From positions 37,501-57,500 of the forward strand of contig CAJNDS010002617.1 of the NCBI GenBank assembly GCA_905221605.1: a DNA stretch of 20,000 bases. The letters are read 5' to 3'. The DNA is from Symbiodinium natans. Lineage: Eukaryota > Sar > Dinophyceae > Suessiales > Symbiodiniaceae. Positions 1-8,128 of the stretch are shown one piece after another. The notes under the pieces are model-generated. The model did not search any database, was not told the origin of the DNA, and worked only from the letters and a program-made list of their open reading frames with translations. The position numbers and the translations under genes are program-made. Numbering within the stretch: the stretch's first letter is position 1; the number at the start of each line of letters is the position of its first letter.

Positions 1-53
1 GGGTTTAGGGGTTTAGGGTTTGGGGTTTAGGGCTTAGGGTTTACGGTTTAGGT
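1..53 (+). repeat. Interstitial telomere-like tract (TTTAGGG)
   Basis: About seven degenerate TTTAGGG units run from the window edge into a short T run. In the repeat entries below, '+' means TTTAGGG reads on the top strand and '-' means CCCTAAA does. Confidence 0.9.
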
Positions 54-130
54 TTTTTTGTTTTTTATGAAATATTAAACCCAACAAGGACCAAGCATGA
101 CCATGTTAAATACTACCCCAAACACCGGTG

Positions 131-500
131 CAGGCATGAGGAGTCCTTTCTGCAGAGCAGTGAAGCCGAGATCAAGGACGTGATCCGGGATGTGGTGCCT
201 CGCGTGGACAGCGTCTTGATCGAGATGCTGAACGCCAACCACCCGATGCCCGACATCCCCTCAGGTCCCTTGTGGCCCTCCCTACTCCTCACCGGATTGG
301 GGGCCGTCCTCGCCTACGACATGGCAAGCCCCTGGGGCATGGCGGCCCAGGTCACGTGGACCACGGGCGCGGCGGTCTCCGGCTTCGTCTACGGGGCCTT
401 GCAGTCGGCGCAGGTGAGCGTGGAGGCGGCGGTGCTCGCGAACCGGGCCTTCATGCTTCAGGGCGACAAGGCGGAGGTGTCAGAGGATGAGTCGGACTAG
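131..500 (+). CDS. Probable 3'-terminal exon of an unrecognised membrane-associated protein
   Basis: I do not recognise this protein. The frame is open from before position 120 to the TAG at 498-500, and no ATG begins it, so this looks like the last exon of a gene with earlier exons outside the window or lost. The likely splice acceptor is the CAG at 131-133, giving an exon that starts near HEESFLQSSE. The first ~45 residues are charged and could be helical (EAEIKDVIRDVV). Two hydrophobic stretches follow, around SLLLTGLGAVLAY and TGAAVSGFVYGAL, which could be membrane segments or a helical hairpin. The C-terminus is short and acidic and ends EDESD. Third codon positions are strongly G/C, unlike the flanking DNA, which supports real coding. 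Telomere-like tracts lie on both sides (1-53 and 791-848), so the exon may be a stranded gene fragment. Confidence 0.5.
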
Positions 501-790
501 GGAGGAGGTAGAGGCCGGTGTTGGGGTTTCCTAACATCTGGGCACCCTTTTTGGGAGGGCTTCTGTACTGAGGATCAGAGTATTGCTTGATATGTTTTTC
601 TTGGGAGGGGCCGGGGGGTACATTGGGGGACCCTATCGTGGGAAATGCCCCAGAGGAGGAGAGGTCCCATTCCTCCTCGCCTGCGGGCAGACGTTTCAAG
701 GTGCTTGCACTCCTCTTGGGCACGGATGGGCCCTGAGCTCTGAAAAAGCTCGTGGGGACATGTCTCCTACGACAAGTCTGTGAGAAGGTA
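501..790. other. Unique sequence, no gene recognised
   Basis: A possible 3' flank of the preceding exon, with G-rich patches. No AATAAA-like signal, RNA gene or convincing reading frame was seen. Confidence 0.4.
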
Positions 791-848
791 CCCTAAGCCC
801 TAAACCCTAAACCCTAAACCCTAAAACCCTAAACCCTAAACCTTAAAC
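791..848 (-). repeat. Interstitial telomere-like tract (CCCTAAA)
   Basis: About eight CCCTAAA units with single-base variants (CCCTAAG, CCTTAAA). Confidence 0.92.
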
Positions 849-1310
849 GTCCCCCGAAGCCCGGGGGTTGTGGGACGATGCTTCGAGCAGGCTCAGGGAG
901 CATTTCGGCCCAGGCCCGCTGCACTTCGATTCTTCGTGCAAGCTGGCCAGCCTTCTGTATGTTACACGATGATATTTTTCCTTTTGGTAGCCCAGTGGTA
1001 CACCTTTTTTCCCTCTGTTGGTTCAAGGTTCATCTTATGAACCAACCCCAAAAAAAAGGGGTGCCCTTATTAGAATGTGGTTACTGGGCTGCCAAGTCCT
1101 ACAGCAGAATCGGCAGGCTCATCTCGACACCATGGCAAGCCGGATGGGCCTCTTCTTTCTTTCTAGATTTGCGTCGTTTCGCGGGCACAACCCCTTTGGC
1201 CAAGCCCCGATCGCACACTCAAAAGGGTAATATAGGCGTCGGAATAGTTGCTAGTAATATTCCTTTATGGTCCATAGGAGCGAGGTTCTCCACGCCCAGA
1301 CTCGGAACAC
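849..1310. other. Unique sequence, no gene recognised
   Basis: Mixed-composition DNA. The open frames here have no recognisable domain and no coding-like composition. I see nothing functional. Confidence 0.35.
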
Positions 1311-1721
1311 TAAACCGTCAAGCGATCGGGGCATGGTCTTGACACGGGCTTCGCGATCACTGCACTCTTTTTTTTCGCAGGGCCCCATCCAACAAACCCT
1401 AAACCCCAAACCCTCAACCCTAAACCCTAAACCCTACACCCTAAAAACCCTAAAGTCGAGCTCATTAGTAGGTCATTGGTGACCATCGGTGCCTTTGATT
1501 CCAGTCCAGAGCCGCCATGATATTCCACTGGTTAGCGGCGAAGGGTTCTCGTGCAAGCTGACCCGCAAAGCGTCTTGCTTGTCTATCCCCTTGCAATCTC
1601 AAGACCCTCAAGCTCGAAGCTGTACGCATCTGAGCCGACCCTTCGCTTTTAACGGACGTGGCCGGCAGACAATGAATTGACCAATGCATGCTCGTTGCTG
1701 GATCCGATGAGGTGAATGGGA
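1311..1721 (+). repeat. Dispersed repeat, copy A, interrupted by a telomeric tract
   Basis: This segment is collinear with 1895-2373. Shared blocks are GCATGGTCTTGACAC (1331 and 1919), GGGCCCCAT (1380 and about 1969), a diverged middle block (about 1535-1570 and 2050-2090), and GCATGCTCGTTGCTGGATCC (1686 and 2335). Copy A carries a CCCTAAA tract just after GGGCCCCAT that copy B lacks. The repeat's nature is unknown. Confidence 0.7.
1394..1454 (-). repeat. Interstitial telomere-like tract inside repeat copy A
   Basis: About eight CCCTAAA units with C/A variants. Copy B (near 1978) has no tract at the homologous place. Confidence 0.92.
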
Positions 1722-1759
1722 TTTCTTAATTTTGATTAGGCACTTCACATTTTGTGCTA

Positions 1760-1789
1760 GGTTTAGGGTTTAGGGTTTAGGGTTTAGGG
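1760..1789 (+). repeat. Interstitial telomere-like tract (TTTAGGG)
   Basis: Four near-perfect TTTAGGG units. Confidence 0.92.
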
Positions 1790-1894
1790 AAAGCTCGTTG
1801 GATCTCCCAAGTCTGGCTCTGCCACGCCGGATGCTGCGCTCTAGTTTGTCGGAGAGGAACAGCTGACGACTCTGTCGTGGCGAGGCTAAAAGCC

Positions 1895-2373
1895 CTAAAC
1901 TTTCAAAATCGATCGGAGGCATGGTCTTGACACAGGTTTCACGATCACCGCGCCTTTTCCTTTGCCAGGGCCCCATAGAACACCATTGACGGCGCACATC
2001 TCCGTGCCATGTCCTACCAATCAGGGCCCTAGATTCAAGAGGTAGCACGAGATAGTGGCAGTGGAGGGTTCCTGTGCAAACGGACCGGCAAACAAAGAGA
2101 TCCTGTCTAGCATGGCTACCCTTTCACTTTGAACGGACATTGCAGACAGGCCATGCTCCGACTTGAGCAGGAAGGTGACTCGGGGGTTTTCCGAAATTCG
2201 GGGTACCTTATTATTGGGGCCTTGGGGTCCTTATCATAAGAGGATCCTAATACTTGGTTCCCTAAACCCTAAACCCTAAACCCGAAAACCCTTCTTGGGG
2301 GTCCGCTTTTTTTTCGTAAACCCCCGGACCAAGGCATGCTCGTTGCTGGATCCGATGAGTTGAACCGGGAGTC
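1895..2373 (+). repeat. Dispersed repeat, copy B, with a different telomere-containing insertion
   Basis: Second copy of the repeat at 1311-1721. Relative to copy A it has about 170 extra bases between the GCAGACA block (about 2143) and the GCATGCTCGTTGCTGG block (2335). The extra DNA includes a CCCTAAA tract at 2260-2291. Confidence 0.7.
2260..2291 (-). repeat. Interstitial telomere-like tract inside repeat copy B
   Basis: About four CCCTAAA units, absent at the matching point of copy A (near 1672). Confidence 0.9.
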
Positions 2374-2410
2374 GTACACACCTTAGCTCAATCCTGGGGC
2401 TGGCCTAAAT

Positions 2411-2473
2411 ATAGGGTTTAGAGTTTAGGGTTTAGGGTTTAGGGTTGAAGGTTTAGGGTTTGGGGTTTAGGGT
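2411..2473 (+). repeat. Interstitial telomere-like tract (TTTAGGG)
   Basis: About nine units with variants such as TTTAGAG, TTGAAGG and TTTGGGG. Confidence 0.92.
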
Positions 2474-2717
2474 TCCCATGGGTTCCCTGTTTATAGGGGC
2501 CCTTATACCTCAATAGTAGGATCCTTATCTTTACGTGTTTTTTTGAGCCCCTTACCTAAACCCGAAAACGGAAGCGGAAATGTTGATCCCCTCGTTCTTT
2601 GGGTCGTTCTGTTTGCGGAGTCCGAGGGTTTCGATTTTGATCCCAGGAGGTTAGATTCCATGTGCATCGCGCGGTCCCTGTGCTTGCAAGTCCCCACAAC
2701 CCCAACATTAAACTGTT

Positions 2718-2788
2718 CCCTAACCCCCAAACCCCAAACCCCACACCCTAAACCCGAAACCCTAAACCCTAAACCCTAAACCCTAAAC
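2718..2788 (-). repeat. Interstitial telomere-like tract (CCCTAAA)
   Basis: About ten units. The left part is degenerate (CCCCAAA, CCCACAC) and the right part near-perfect. Confidence 0.92.
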
Positions 2789-2854
2789 GCTCATCTTGAG
2801 CAGCGTCCTCGGACTATCCTGTTTGCAAATGGGCGGCGGCCCCTGAGCTTGTTT

Positions 2855-2937
2855 GCTTAGGGTTTAGGGTTTAGCGTTTAGGGTTTAGGGTTTAGGGTTT
2901 AGGGTTTAGGGTTTAGGGTTTAGGGTTTAGGGTTTAG
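2855..2937 (+). repeat. Interstitial telomere-like tract (TTTAGGG)
   Basis: About twelve TTTAGGG units with one TTTAGCG variant. A short inverted tract follows within 40 bases. Confidence 0.95.
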
Positions 2938-2971
2938 AAGGAAACAGTGTCAAATGGGCTTAACGCTAAAT

Positions 2972-2988
2972 CCTCAACCCTAAACCCC
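2972..2988 (-). repeat. Short telomere-like tract (CCCTAAA)
   Basis: Two degenerate units, opposed to the tract that ends at 2937. Confidence 0.7.
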
Positions 2989-3105
2989 GTTTTTCTGAAG
3001 CCGTGCATGCAACAAGGGTTGCCTGAGAAGGAAGCCTAGGTACCGGGGCCGGGTTTACCAGAGGATTCGAGCCGTGCCTAGGCGAGAATACCAACTCGAA
3101 AAGAA

Positions 3106-3180
3106 AAACCCTAAACCCTAAACCCTAAACCCCAAACTCTAAACCCTAAACCCTAAACCCTAGACCCTATACCCTAAACC
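3106..3180 (-). repeat. Interstitial telomere-like tract (CCCTAAA)
   Basis: About eleven units with scattered variants (CCCCAAA, CTCTAAA, CCCTAGA). Confidence 0.95.
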
Positions 3181-3393
3181 GTGCTATGTCGCTATAAACA
3201 ACGAACTGCGCTGCCGCACCTTTACGGATGTAAGATTGAGGGCGCAGCACTTTACGCAGCAACTTTCTCGGATCTGCCAGCTTTAGCATGCCGCCTTGTA
3301 GCTTCGTGAGAGGAGGAGAAGAACAGCAGAGCTGAGGGCTCTGAGCTGCGCTGCTGAAGGAGCTGCGCTGCCTTGGGGCTCGTGCGCAGAAAA
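3181..3393. other. Unique sequence rich in GCTGCGCTG/GCAGC motifs
   Basis: The motif GCTGCGCTG recurs at about 3347 and 3363, and related GCAGC-rich words occur at 3210-3260. No gene is recognised. Confidence 0.35.
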
Positions 3394-3462
3394 GGGTTTA
3401 GGGTTTAGGGTTTAGGGTTTAGGGTTTAGGGTTTAGGGTTTAGGGCCAACCCCCCCTAAACC
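3394..3462 (+). repeat. Head-to-head telomeric junction
   Basis: About seven TTTAGGG units (3394-3445) run within eight bases into CCCCCCCTAAACC on the same strand. The order (TTTAGGG)n then CCCTAAA is that of two telomere ends joined head to head, although the second arm is very short. Confidence 0.85.
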
Positions 3463-3697
3463 GGCAGCCACATGGGTAGCTCTGTATATTAGGGTCAGCT
3501 CTTGGGTCCCTTTGTTTGTATGGCACCTTAAAGGGGACCCTGATGTGGAGAACTACGCACATGGATATGAGACCGGCTAGGTTGCGGTTTGGAAGACGCT
3601 GCTAGACCTAACCCCCGAGAATCATCCTAGAACAACTTTTCGGGTCGCTAGTTCCCCCTCCACACCCATACCTACCGCTTACATAAGGTTTCATCCT
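3463..3697. other. Unique sequence, no gene recognised
   Basis: No coding, RNA or repeat signal that I can support. Confidence 0.35.
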
Positions 3698-3731
3698 TCA
3701 CCCTAAGCCCCAAACCTAAAGCCCTAAACCC
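3698..3731 (-). repeat. Degenerate telomere-like tract (CCCTAAA)
   Basis: Four to five units with variants (CCCTAAG, CCCCAAA, CCTAAAG). Confidence 0.75.
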
Positions 3732-3759
3732 ATGTCGCGAGATTTGGGCTTTAGGGCTT

Positions 3760-3867
3760 CCCAGGGACTCCAATACTCTTTAATTCAGGAACATTCTTAA
3801 ACCATATAAGGAACCCTATTATATTTCAAAGGATATTCCTTAATTAAGGGGTATCAGAGTCCCTGGG
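3760..3867. mobile_element. Palindromic MITE-like element, copy 1 (108 bp)
   Basis: An imperfect inverted repeat spans the whole element. It starts CCCAGGGACTCCAATA, and the reverse complement of its end starts CCCAGGGACTCTGATA. The centre holds ACCATATAAGGAACCCT. Sister copies are at 5098, 6079 and 10646. It has no coding capacity. This fits a non-autonomous MITE or foldback element whose autonomous partner is not visible here. Confidence 0.8.
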
Positions 3868-3883
3868 TTCGGGTTTCAATGAT

Positions 3884-3940
3884 CCTAAACCCTAAACCCA
3901 AAAACCCTAACCTTAAATTAAACCCTAAACCCAAAGCCCT
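3884..3940 (-). repeat. Interstitial telomere-like tract (CCCTAAA)
   Basis: About seven units, degenerate in the middle (CCTTAAATTAAACC). It begins 16 bases after MITE copy 1. Confidence 0.88.
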
Positions 3941-4059
3941 ATTTGAGTTTGTGGCTGGAAACTGCGGAGGCCCGCGGGACGAGTCGGAGAGCGAACACAA
4001 AGGCGGAGTTTGCGACGTGCTATGAATACAAACATGAATAAATTCATGGATAAAAGAAC

Positions 4060-4098
4060 ATATATATATATATGTATATGTATGTATATATATATATA
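4060..4098. repeat. TA microsatellite
   Basis: TA dinucleotide runs with G interruptions in an AT-rich patch (about 4020-4200). Confidence 0.9.
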
Positions 4099-4199
4099 AC
4101 GGTAGAATTCGGAGAAAAAGGATAGACATAAATTACAAAAAAGTAAATAAAAAACACATCAACAAATACATTAATGTGCAATGTACATCATCGTTATAT

Positions 4200-4836
4200 A
4201 ACTATCATCAACACCAAAAAGCCCTGAGCCCGGAACTTCGCAGTTTGCATCCACAGGAGGGGAGCATTCTCCGAATTGTGGGGTCTTGGGTACCCTGTAT
4301 GTAAGTCAAGTAGGACCTCCAAAAGGGATCATAACTCAGGGAACCTCCCACATGTTTTCCTGCCTTCCATGGGGAACGTTTGCCTAAACCAATTGTGGAA
4401 GCAGATGTATTGGCTGCAGAGAAGCCGCGCCAATTCCGACAACAATCCCCTCCACTCAAGACAGCTGAAACATCCACAAGCAAAAATGGACTACACCGCA
4501 GCTAGCAGAGACGATGGTAGCTTGTAAGGCGAGGAGTAGTATCGGCGATCCAGAAGCAACTGCTGAGTACCAGCAAGTCAAAAGTCATGCTAGAAAAGGC
4601 AAAGCAGTACAGGGTCCGACAAAATATTCGGGATCCAGTGAAAGAAAGGGAGATACACACCTATGGAAGACAGGCCGGTAGCTCAAAAAAGGGTTCAGGG
4701 AGAAGAAAGCAAGGCTAAAACGCAATGGGAAACCTTCCTACCATGGTGGCCTTCAAAGTTTGAATATCGAACGCGCAGTGGGGTTCTCATTGGTAGCAGA
4801 AGAAGAGCACCAGCTTCTGCGAGCGTCACCAACAAT
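4200..4836 (+). other. Possible decayed coding region, unrecognised
   Basis: Without telomeric tracts, this stretch has a more coding-like texture than its neighbours. On the + strand, short open stretches in shifting frames read like protein. One around 4376-4490 contains LPKPIVEADVLAAEKP. Another around 4535-4700 contains MLEKAKQYRVRQNIRD. In-frame stops separate them. I cannot name a family. It may be old transposon or gene debris, or chance. No intact gene is supported. Confidence 0.2.
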
Positions 4837-4838
4837 AC

Positions 4839-4853
4839 GCCCCCCCCCCCCCC
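4839..4853. repeat. Poly-C run
   Basis: A homopolymeric C tract, likely unstable in replication and sequencing. Confidence 0.85.
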
Positions 4854-4898
4854 TCAAGATCGTACCGCCTGAACCCTTTCCTGGGGAGGAACTGTGCA

Positions 4899-4931
4899 AG
4901 GGTTTAGGGTTTAGGGTTTAGGGTTTAGGGT
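4899..4931 (+). repeat. Interstitial telomere-like tract (TTTAGGG)
   Basis: Five near-perfect units, with sharp edges on both sides. Confidence 0.93.
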
Positions 4932-5097
4932 ACAGAGCTCGCCGGATGCCCATGTGCGGAGTAGCCTTACGTGTGTTGCCCTTGTAACCAGACGCGGTGA
5001 AGAGTGTGCATGGAATCCCTAGCAACCTTGTTAAACGGCCATTTTCAAGTAACTTTCAAGTAAAAGGCTGGCAAGCTTTTGCGGGCTTATCTTGCAA

Positions 5098-5206
5098 CCT
5101 GGGAGTCCAATGCCCCTGAAATCAAGGAATTTTCCTGAAACTATAAGAGGGTTCCTTGTATGGTTGAAGGAACATTCCTTCATTAAGGGGTATTGGAGTC
5201 TCTGGG
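5098..5206. mobile_element. Palindromic MITE-like element, copy 2 (109 bp)
   Basis: Ends CCTGGGAGTCCAATGCCCC and, on the other strand, CCCAGAGACTCCAATACCCC. The interior holds GGGTTCCTTGTATGGTT, matching copies 1 and 3. It lies 150 bp upstream of the reverse transcriptase fossil. Confidence 0.8.
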
Positions 5207-5349
5207 AATGAATGGTGGATCCTCGGTGAAGCAGCGTGCCCTGAAGCCGTACTGCGTTTGGCGGAGTACTGGGTCGTGGTCACTAGAAAGCCGTTGCTGT
5301 AATACAGAGATGTGTACTTTATAGAGGATGTGAAGTAAAGCTGTGGGTC

Positions 5350-5790
5350 TGTAATTTGTTAGGTCGCTGTCAAAGCCTTGATACCCTTCTTCTAGCGCTG
5401 TCAGGACATCAGAGCCAGGAATTTCTTAAGTATGTACAGGTCGAAGCGACCCTATACGGACTCACACAAAATGAGGCACTAACTCGCCCTCAGCCTGACC
5501 ACTCTGCCCTAACATTCGAGGATGGTGCAAAGTTCAAGAAGTTGAGGAAATTAAGTACTTGGGTACACAGATTTCATGGAGACACCCGGTCAAAGCTCCA
5601 ACACCTTTTGGCGAAGCAAGCTTAGCTTTAGAAAGTTCGTATCTTTACTTCGTTCAATAGCCCCGGTCGTACTATGTGGCCTTTCGAGACGCACTCAATT
5701 CATAGATGCCTGGTTCTTCTGCTATCTCCGAAGATGTAATGGTACCAAATAGTATCAAACACTCCTATTCATCCCACATCTGCTGGCTAT
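5350..5790 (+). pseudogene. Fossil of a non-LTR (LINE-type) retrotransposon reverse transcriptase
   Basis: This fragment matches, from the family pattern I know, the palm-to-thumb part of LINE reverse transcriptases, which copy element RNA into the genome by target-primed reverse transcription. In frame 1 (5356-5540) SLDTLLLALSG stands where these enzymes have the catalytic YADDT motif, so the first catalytic residues are lost. Next come ATLYGL and LTFEDGAKF, matching the usual 'YGL..N..K' and 'I.F.DG' blocks. At 5541 the reading shifts to frame 3 and gives VEEIKYLGTQIS, the very characteristic KYLG motif. From about 5630 frame 2 gives RKFVSLLRSIAPVVLCGLS, then FCYLRRCNGTK and a stop, matching the C-terminal 'P.LLYG...RCLRR..G' region. 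Two frameshifts, a mutated active site and missing flanks make it a dead remnant. No endonuclease part or poly-A tail was found. Confidence 0.72.
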
Positions 5791-5813
5791 TTTTATATAT
5801 GGATGGATATATG

Positions 5814-5893
5814 GCCCCCCCCCCCCCCCGCCCCACATGGTGTCCCCCCACCACCCCCTGGCACCCGCCCCCCCACATTATACCCCCCCCCCC
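5814..5893. repeat. C-rich low-complexity patch
   Basis: Runs of 7-16 C separated by short words such as ACATGG and CACCACC. A proline-rich frame across it is a by-product of composition. Confidence 0.85.
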
Positions 5894-6078
5894 TCATGGT
5901 ATACATAGCACAGCCTCTGCCGATATCAGGGGGTCCTTCTTGGGGTTCACACAAAATGCTGTGGTGGATTGAGGGGTTCTACAACGAGCTTCAATGTCCC
6001 CCAAAAGTCGCAATCGGTCGGGCAGGGTTGGGGGAGAACACTATTGGATGCCTGCCTGTCGCTTCAGGGCACAACATG

Positions 6079-6188
6079 CCCAGGGACTCCAATACCCCCT
6101 TCATGAAGCAATATTCCTTAAGTAATAATAGGGTTCCTTATATGGTTTAAGGCATATTCCTTCATCAAGGGGTATTGGAGTCTCTGGG
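6079..6188. mobile_element. Palindromic MITE-like element, copy 3 (110 bp)
   Basis: The best preserved copy. Left end CCCAGGGACTCCAATACCCC; reverse-complemented right end CCCAGAGACTCCAATACCCC. The central ATAAGGAACCCTATT and its complement form the rest of the stem. A telomeric tract begins five bases after it. No clear target-site duplication is visible. Confidence 0.85.
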
Positions 6189-6192
6189 TTCG

Positions 6193-6231
6193 AACCCTAA
6201 ACCCTAAACCCTAGACCCTAAACCCTAAACC
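6193..6231 (-). repeat. Interstitial telomere-like tract (CCCTAAA)
   Basis: Five to six units with one CCCTAGA variant, directly beside MITE copy 3. Confidence 0.92.
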
Positions 6232-6300
6232 ACGTCTCTTCAGGACACAACATGTTCCGTGCCACAGGGGGGAGGGCGCAGGTGTAGGGGTGGCCAGCCA

Positions 6301-6437
6301 AAGCCCTAAACCCTACACCCTAAGCCCTGAACCCTAAACCCACGTCCTCCACCCTCAACCCTAAACCCTACACCCCAAACCCTAAACCCCAAACCCTAAA
6401 CCCTAAACCCCAAATCTTAAAAGGGTTTTAGGGTTGA
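6301..6437 (-). repeat. Degenerate telomere-like tract ending in a tail-to-tail flip
   Basis: About fifteen CCCTAAA-type units (CCCTACA, CCCCAAA and CCTCAAC variants) run to 6424, then change within ten bases to AGGGTTTTAGGGTT in the opposite orientation. Confidence 0.85.
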
Positions 6438-6532
6438 GACCCTAAGTGGAACCGATGGATGGGAGGCCGCCTCGTGGACCGCCTGCTCCCCGACGCGGAG
6501 CAAGGGGAGGAGAGGGCTTCGACTTCAGCATG

Positions 6533-6606
6533 CTTAGGGTCTAGGGTTTAGGGTTTAGGGTTTAGGGTTTAGGGTTTAGGGTTTAGGGTTTAGGGTTTAG
6601 GGTTTC
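6533..6606 (+). repeat. Interstitial telomere-like tract (TTTAGGG)
   Basis: About ten units, mostly perfect. Its right edge faces CCCTAA-type sequence from 6621, giving a head-to-head arrangement. Confidence 0.95.
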
Positions 6607-6663
6607 GGGTTAAGGGGCGAACCCTAACCCCCAACAACCAAGACCCAAAACCCAACACCAAAG

Positions 6664-6719
6664 TCCAAAATCCAAAATCCAAACTCCAAAATCCAAAGCC
6701 CAAAATCCGAACTCCAACG
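6664..6719. repeat. Heptamer array with unit TCCAAAA
   Basis: Eight consecutive 7-bp units, mostly TCCAAAA with one- or two-base variants (TCCAAAC, TCCAAAG, CCCAAAA). The period matches telomere repeats but the unit does not. It lies between a TTTAGGG tract and a CCCTAAA tract. Confidence 0.75.
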
Positions 6720-6725
6720 CCCTGT

Positions 6726-6801
6726 AGCCTAAACCCTGAACCCTGAACCCTGAACCCTAAACCCTAAACCCTAAACCCTAAACCCTAAACCCTAAACCCT
6801 T
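6726..6801 (-). repeat. Interstitial telomere-like tract (CCCTAAA)
   Basis: About eleven units. The left few are CCCTGAA variants and the remainder near-perfect. Confidence 0.94.
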
Positions 6802-6892
6802 AACTTTGGTGAGGAGGGTGGCCGTGTGGCCAATGTGCCCCGGCCTGGCGAGGGTGGTACGGAGAGGCCGAAGCGGGGTGGAGTGCACATTC

Positions 6893-7090
6893 GGGGTTTT
6901 GCTTGGGGCTTTAAGGTTTGAGGTTTAGGGTTGAGGGTTTGGGGTTTAGGGTTTAGGGTTTAGGATTCAGAATTTAAGGTTTAGGGTTAGGATTCAAGGT
7001 TTGGGGTTTAGGGTTTAGGATTCAGGGTTTGGGGTTTAGGGTTTAAGGTTTGAGGTTTAGGGTTTAGGGTTTAGGGAGGGTTTGGGGCTT
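6893..7090 (+). repeat. Long degenerate telomere-like tract (TTTAGGG)
   Basis: More than twenty heptamer-like units with many variants (TTTGGGG, TTCAGGA, TTTAAGG, TTGAGGG). Higher-order blocks such as GGATTCAGG and GGATTCAAGG recur, suggesting slippage after an initial telomeric array. Confidence 0.85.
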
Positions 7091-7245
7091 TAGAGTGTGG
7101 GATCTCGGGGTTCAGGGGGATTTTGGGTTCTCGGGTTGCAAGGGGGGTTTAGTAGACCCTTGTTTCCTTTTTTACGGTTGGGGGTCCCTTAATCCCAAAA
7201 AGGGCACCCTTGTTGTTCCTCGGTTCCTCTTGGGCCGGCCTAGTA

Positions 7246-7348
7246 GCCCTAAACCCTAAACCCTAAACCCTAAACCCTAAACCCTAAACCCTAAACCCTA
7301 AACCCTAAACCCTAAACCCTAAACCCTAAACCCTAAACCCTAAACCCT
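7246..7348 (-). repeat. Interstitial telomere-like tract (CCCTAAA)
   Basis: About fourteen perfect or near-perfect units, among the cleanest arrays in the window. Confidence 0.96.
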
Positions 7349-7701
7349 CGGTTGGGTTTGGGCCAATGTTTGCCAACCTCCGGGATAGATCGGACGAAGC
7401 CTCGGCGCGCAGACTCGTAAGTGTGACCCCCCTGAATTAAGGAAACCACCTTTACAAATGGGTAGTTCTCCAAAATAGGGTCCGCTGTAGAAGGAATTTT
7501 GGGTTCCACAAAGGGAGCCTCATTTCGAGGGTACTCAAATGTGTAGGTGTCCTCAGTTAAGTTAAGGAATTTACCTCGAAATATTGTCGGGGATCCTTTG
7601 TAGAGAAGTAATGGAATGTCTTTCGTCCTCTGCTCCCGAGGGACCTAGACTCTAGTCTAGACCCCTTCGGCTAATGTTTGTACGAGGGTTTGCCCAGTAG
7701 C
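7349..7701. other. Unique segment with a half copy of the MITE-like element
   Basis: No gene recognised. About 7548-7605 (TTAAGGAATTTACCTC, then GGGGATCC) resembles the left half of MITE copy 4 at 10646, and 7433-7446 has the related word CTGAATTAAGGAAA. It may be one or two decayed copies. Confidence 0.4.
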
Positions 7702-7790
7702 AGGGGTTTAGGGTTTAGGGTTTAGGGTTTAGGGTTTAGGGTTGAGGGTTGAGGGTTTAGGGTTTAGGGTTAGGGAATCCCAACCCTAAA
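7702..7790 (+). repeat. Telomere-like tract with a head-to-head junction
   Basis: About ten TTTAGGG-type units (7702-7776), then AATCCCAACCCTAAAA on the same strand. The orientation changes within about eight bases. Confidence 0.88.
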
Positions 7791-7923
7791 AAAAGGAAGC
7801 AAGGGCCTCTGTAGCAGAGCTTCTTCCTTAAACAAAATGTGGTCTCAACAAAGGGCAGCCGCCTCAAACCCGTTCCCTAAATCGAGGCTTTACCTTCTTA
7901 CCTTCGACCCAGAACCCTGAAAA

Positions 7924-8032
7924 AGGGTTTAGGGTTTAGGGTTAGGGTTTAGGGTTTAGGGTTTAGGGTGTTTAGGGTTTAGGGTTTAGGGTTTAGGGTT
8001 TAGGGTTTAGGGTTAGGGTTTAGGGTTTAGGG
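7924..8032 (+). repeat. Interstitial telomere-like tract (TTTAGGG)
   Basis: About fifteen units, including two six-base TTAGGG units and one GTGTTTAGGG irregularity. Confidence 0.95.
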
Positions 8033-8128
8033 TAAAACTCCCCGGTCTCTAAAACCGCAGGTACACACTCCTGCGAGAGGCGATCGATGCCCCCGAGGCT
8101 GCTTGGTGGAGTTCGTAGTTTTGGGTCT

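Noticed and set aside
1-56. A true chromosome end.
   Set aside because: The tract is short and degenerate, and similar tracts occur throughout the window in both orientations.
1267-1482. Short frames ending in repeated NPKP or FRVWG residues (also 2543-2779, 9122-9328, 10052-10411).
   Set aside because: They are translations of telomere-like repeats and have no independent coding signal.
5803-6150. A proline-rich protein across the C-rich patch.
   Set aside because: Its proline run comes from homopolymer C tracts, and the rest has no motif.
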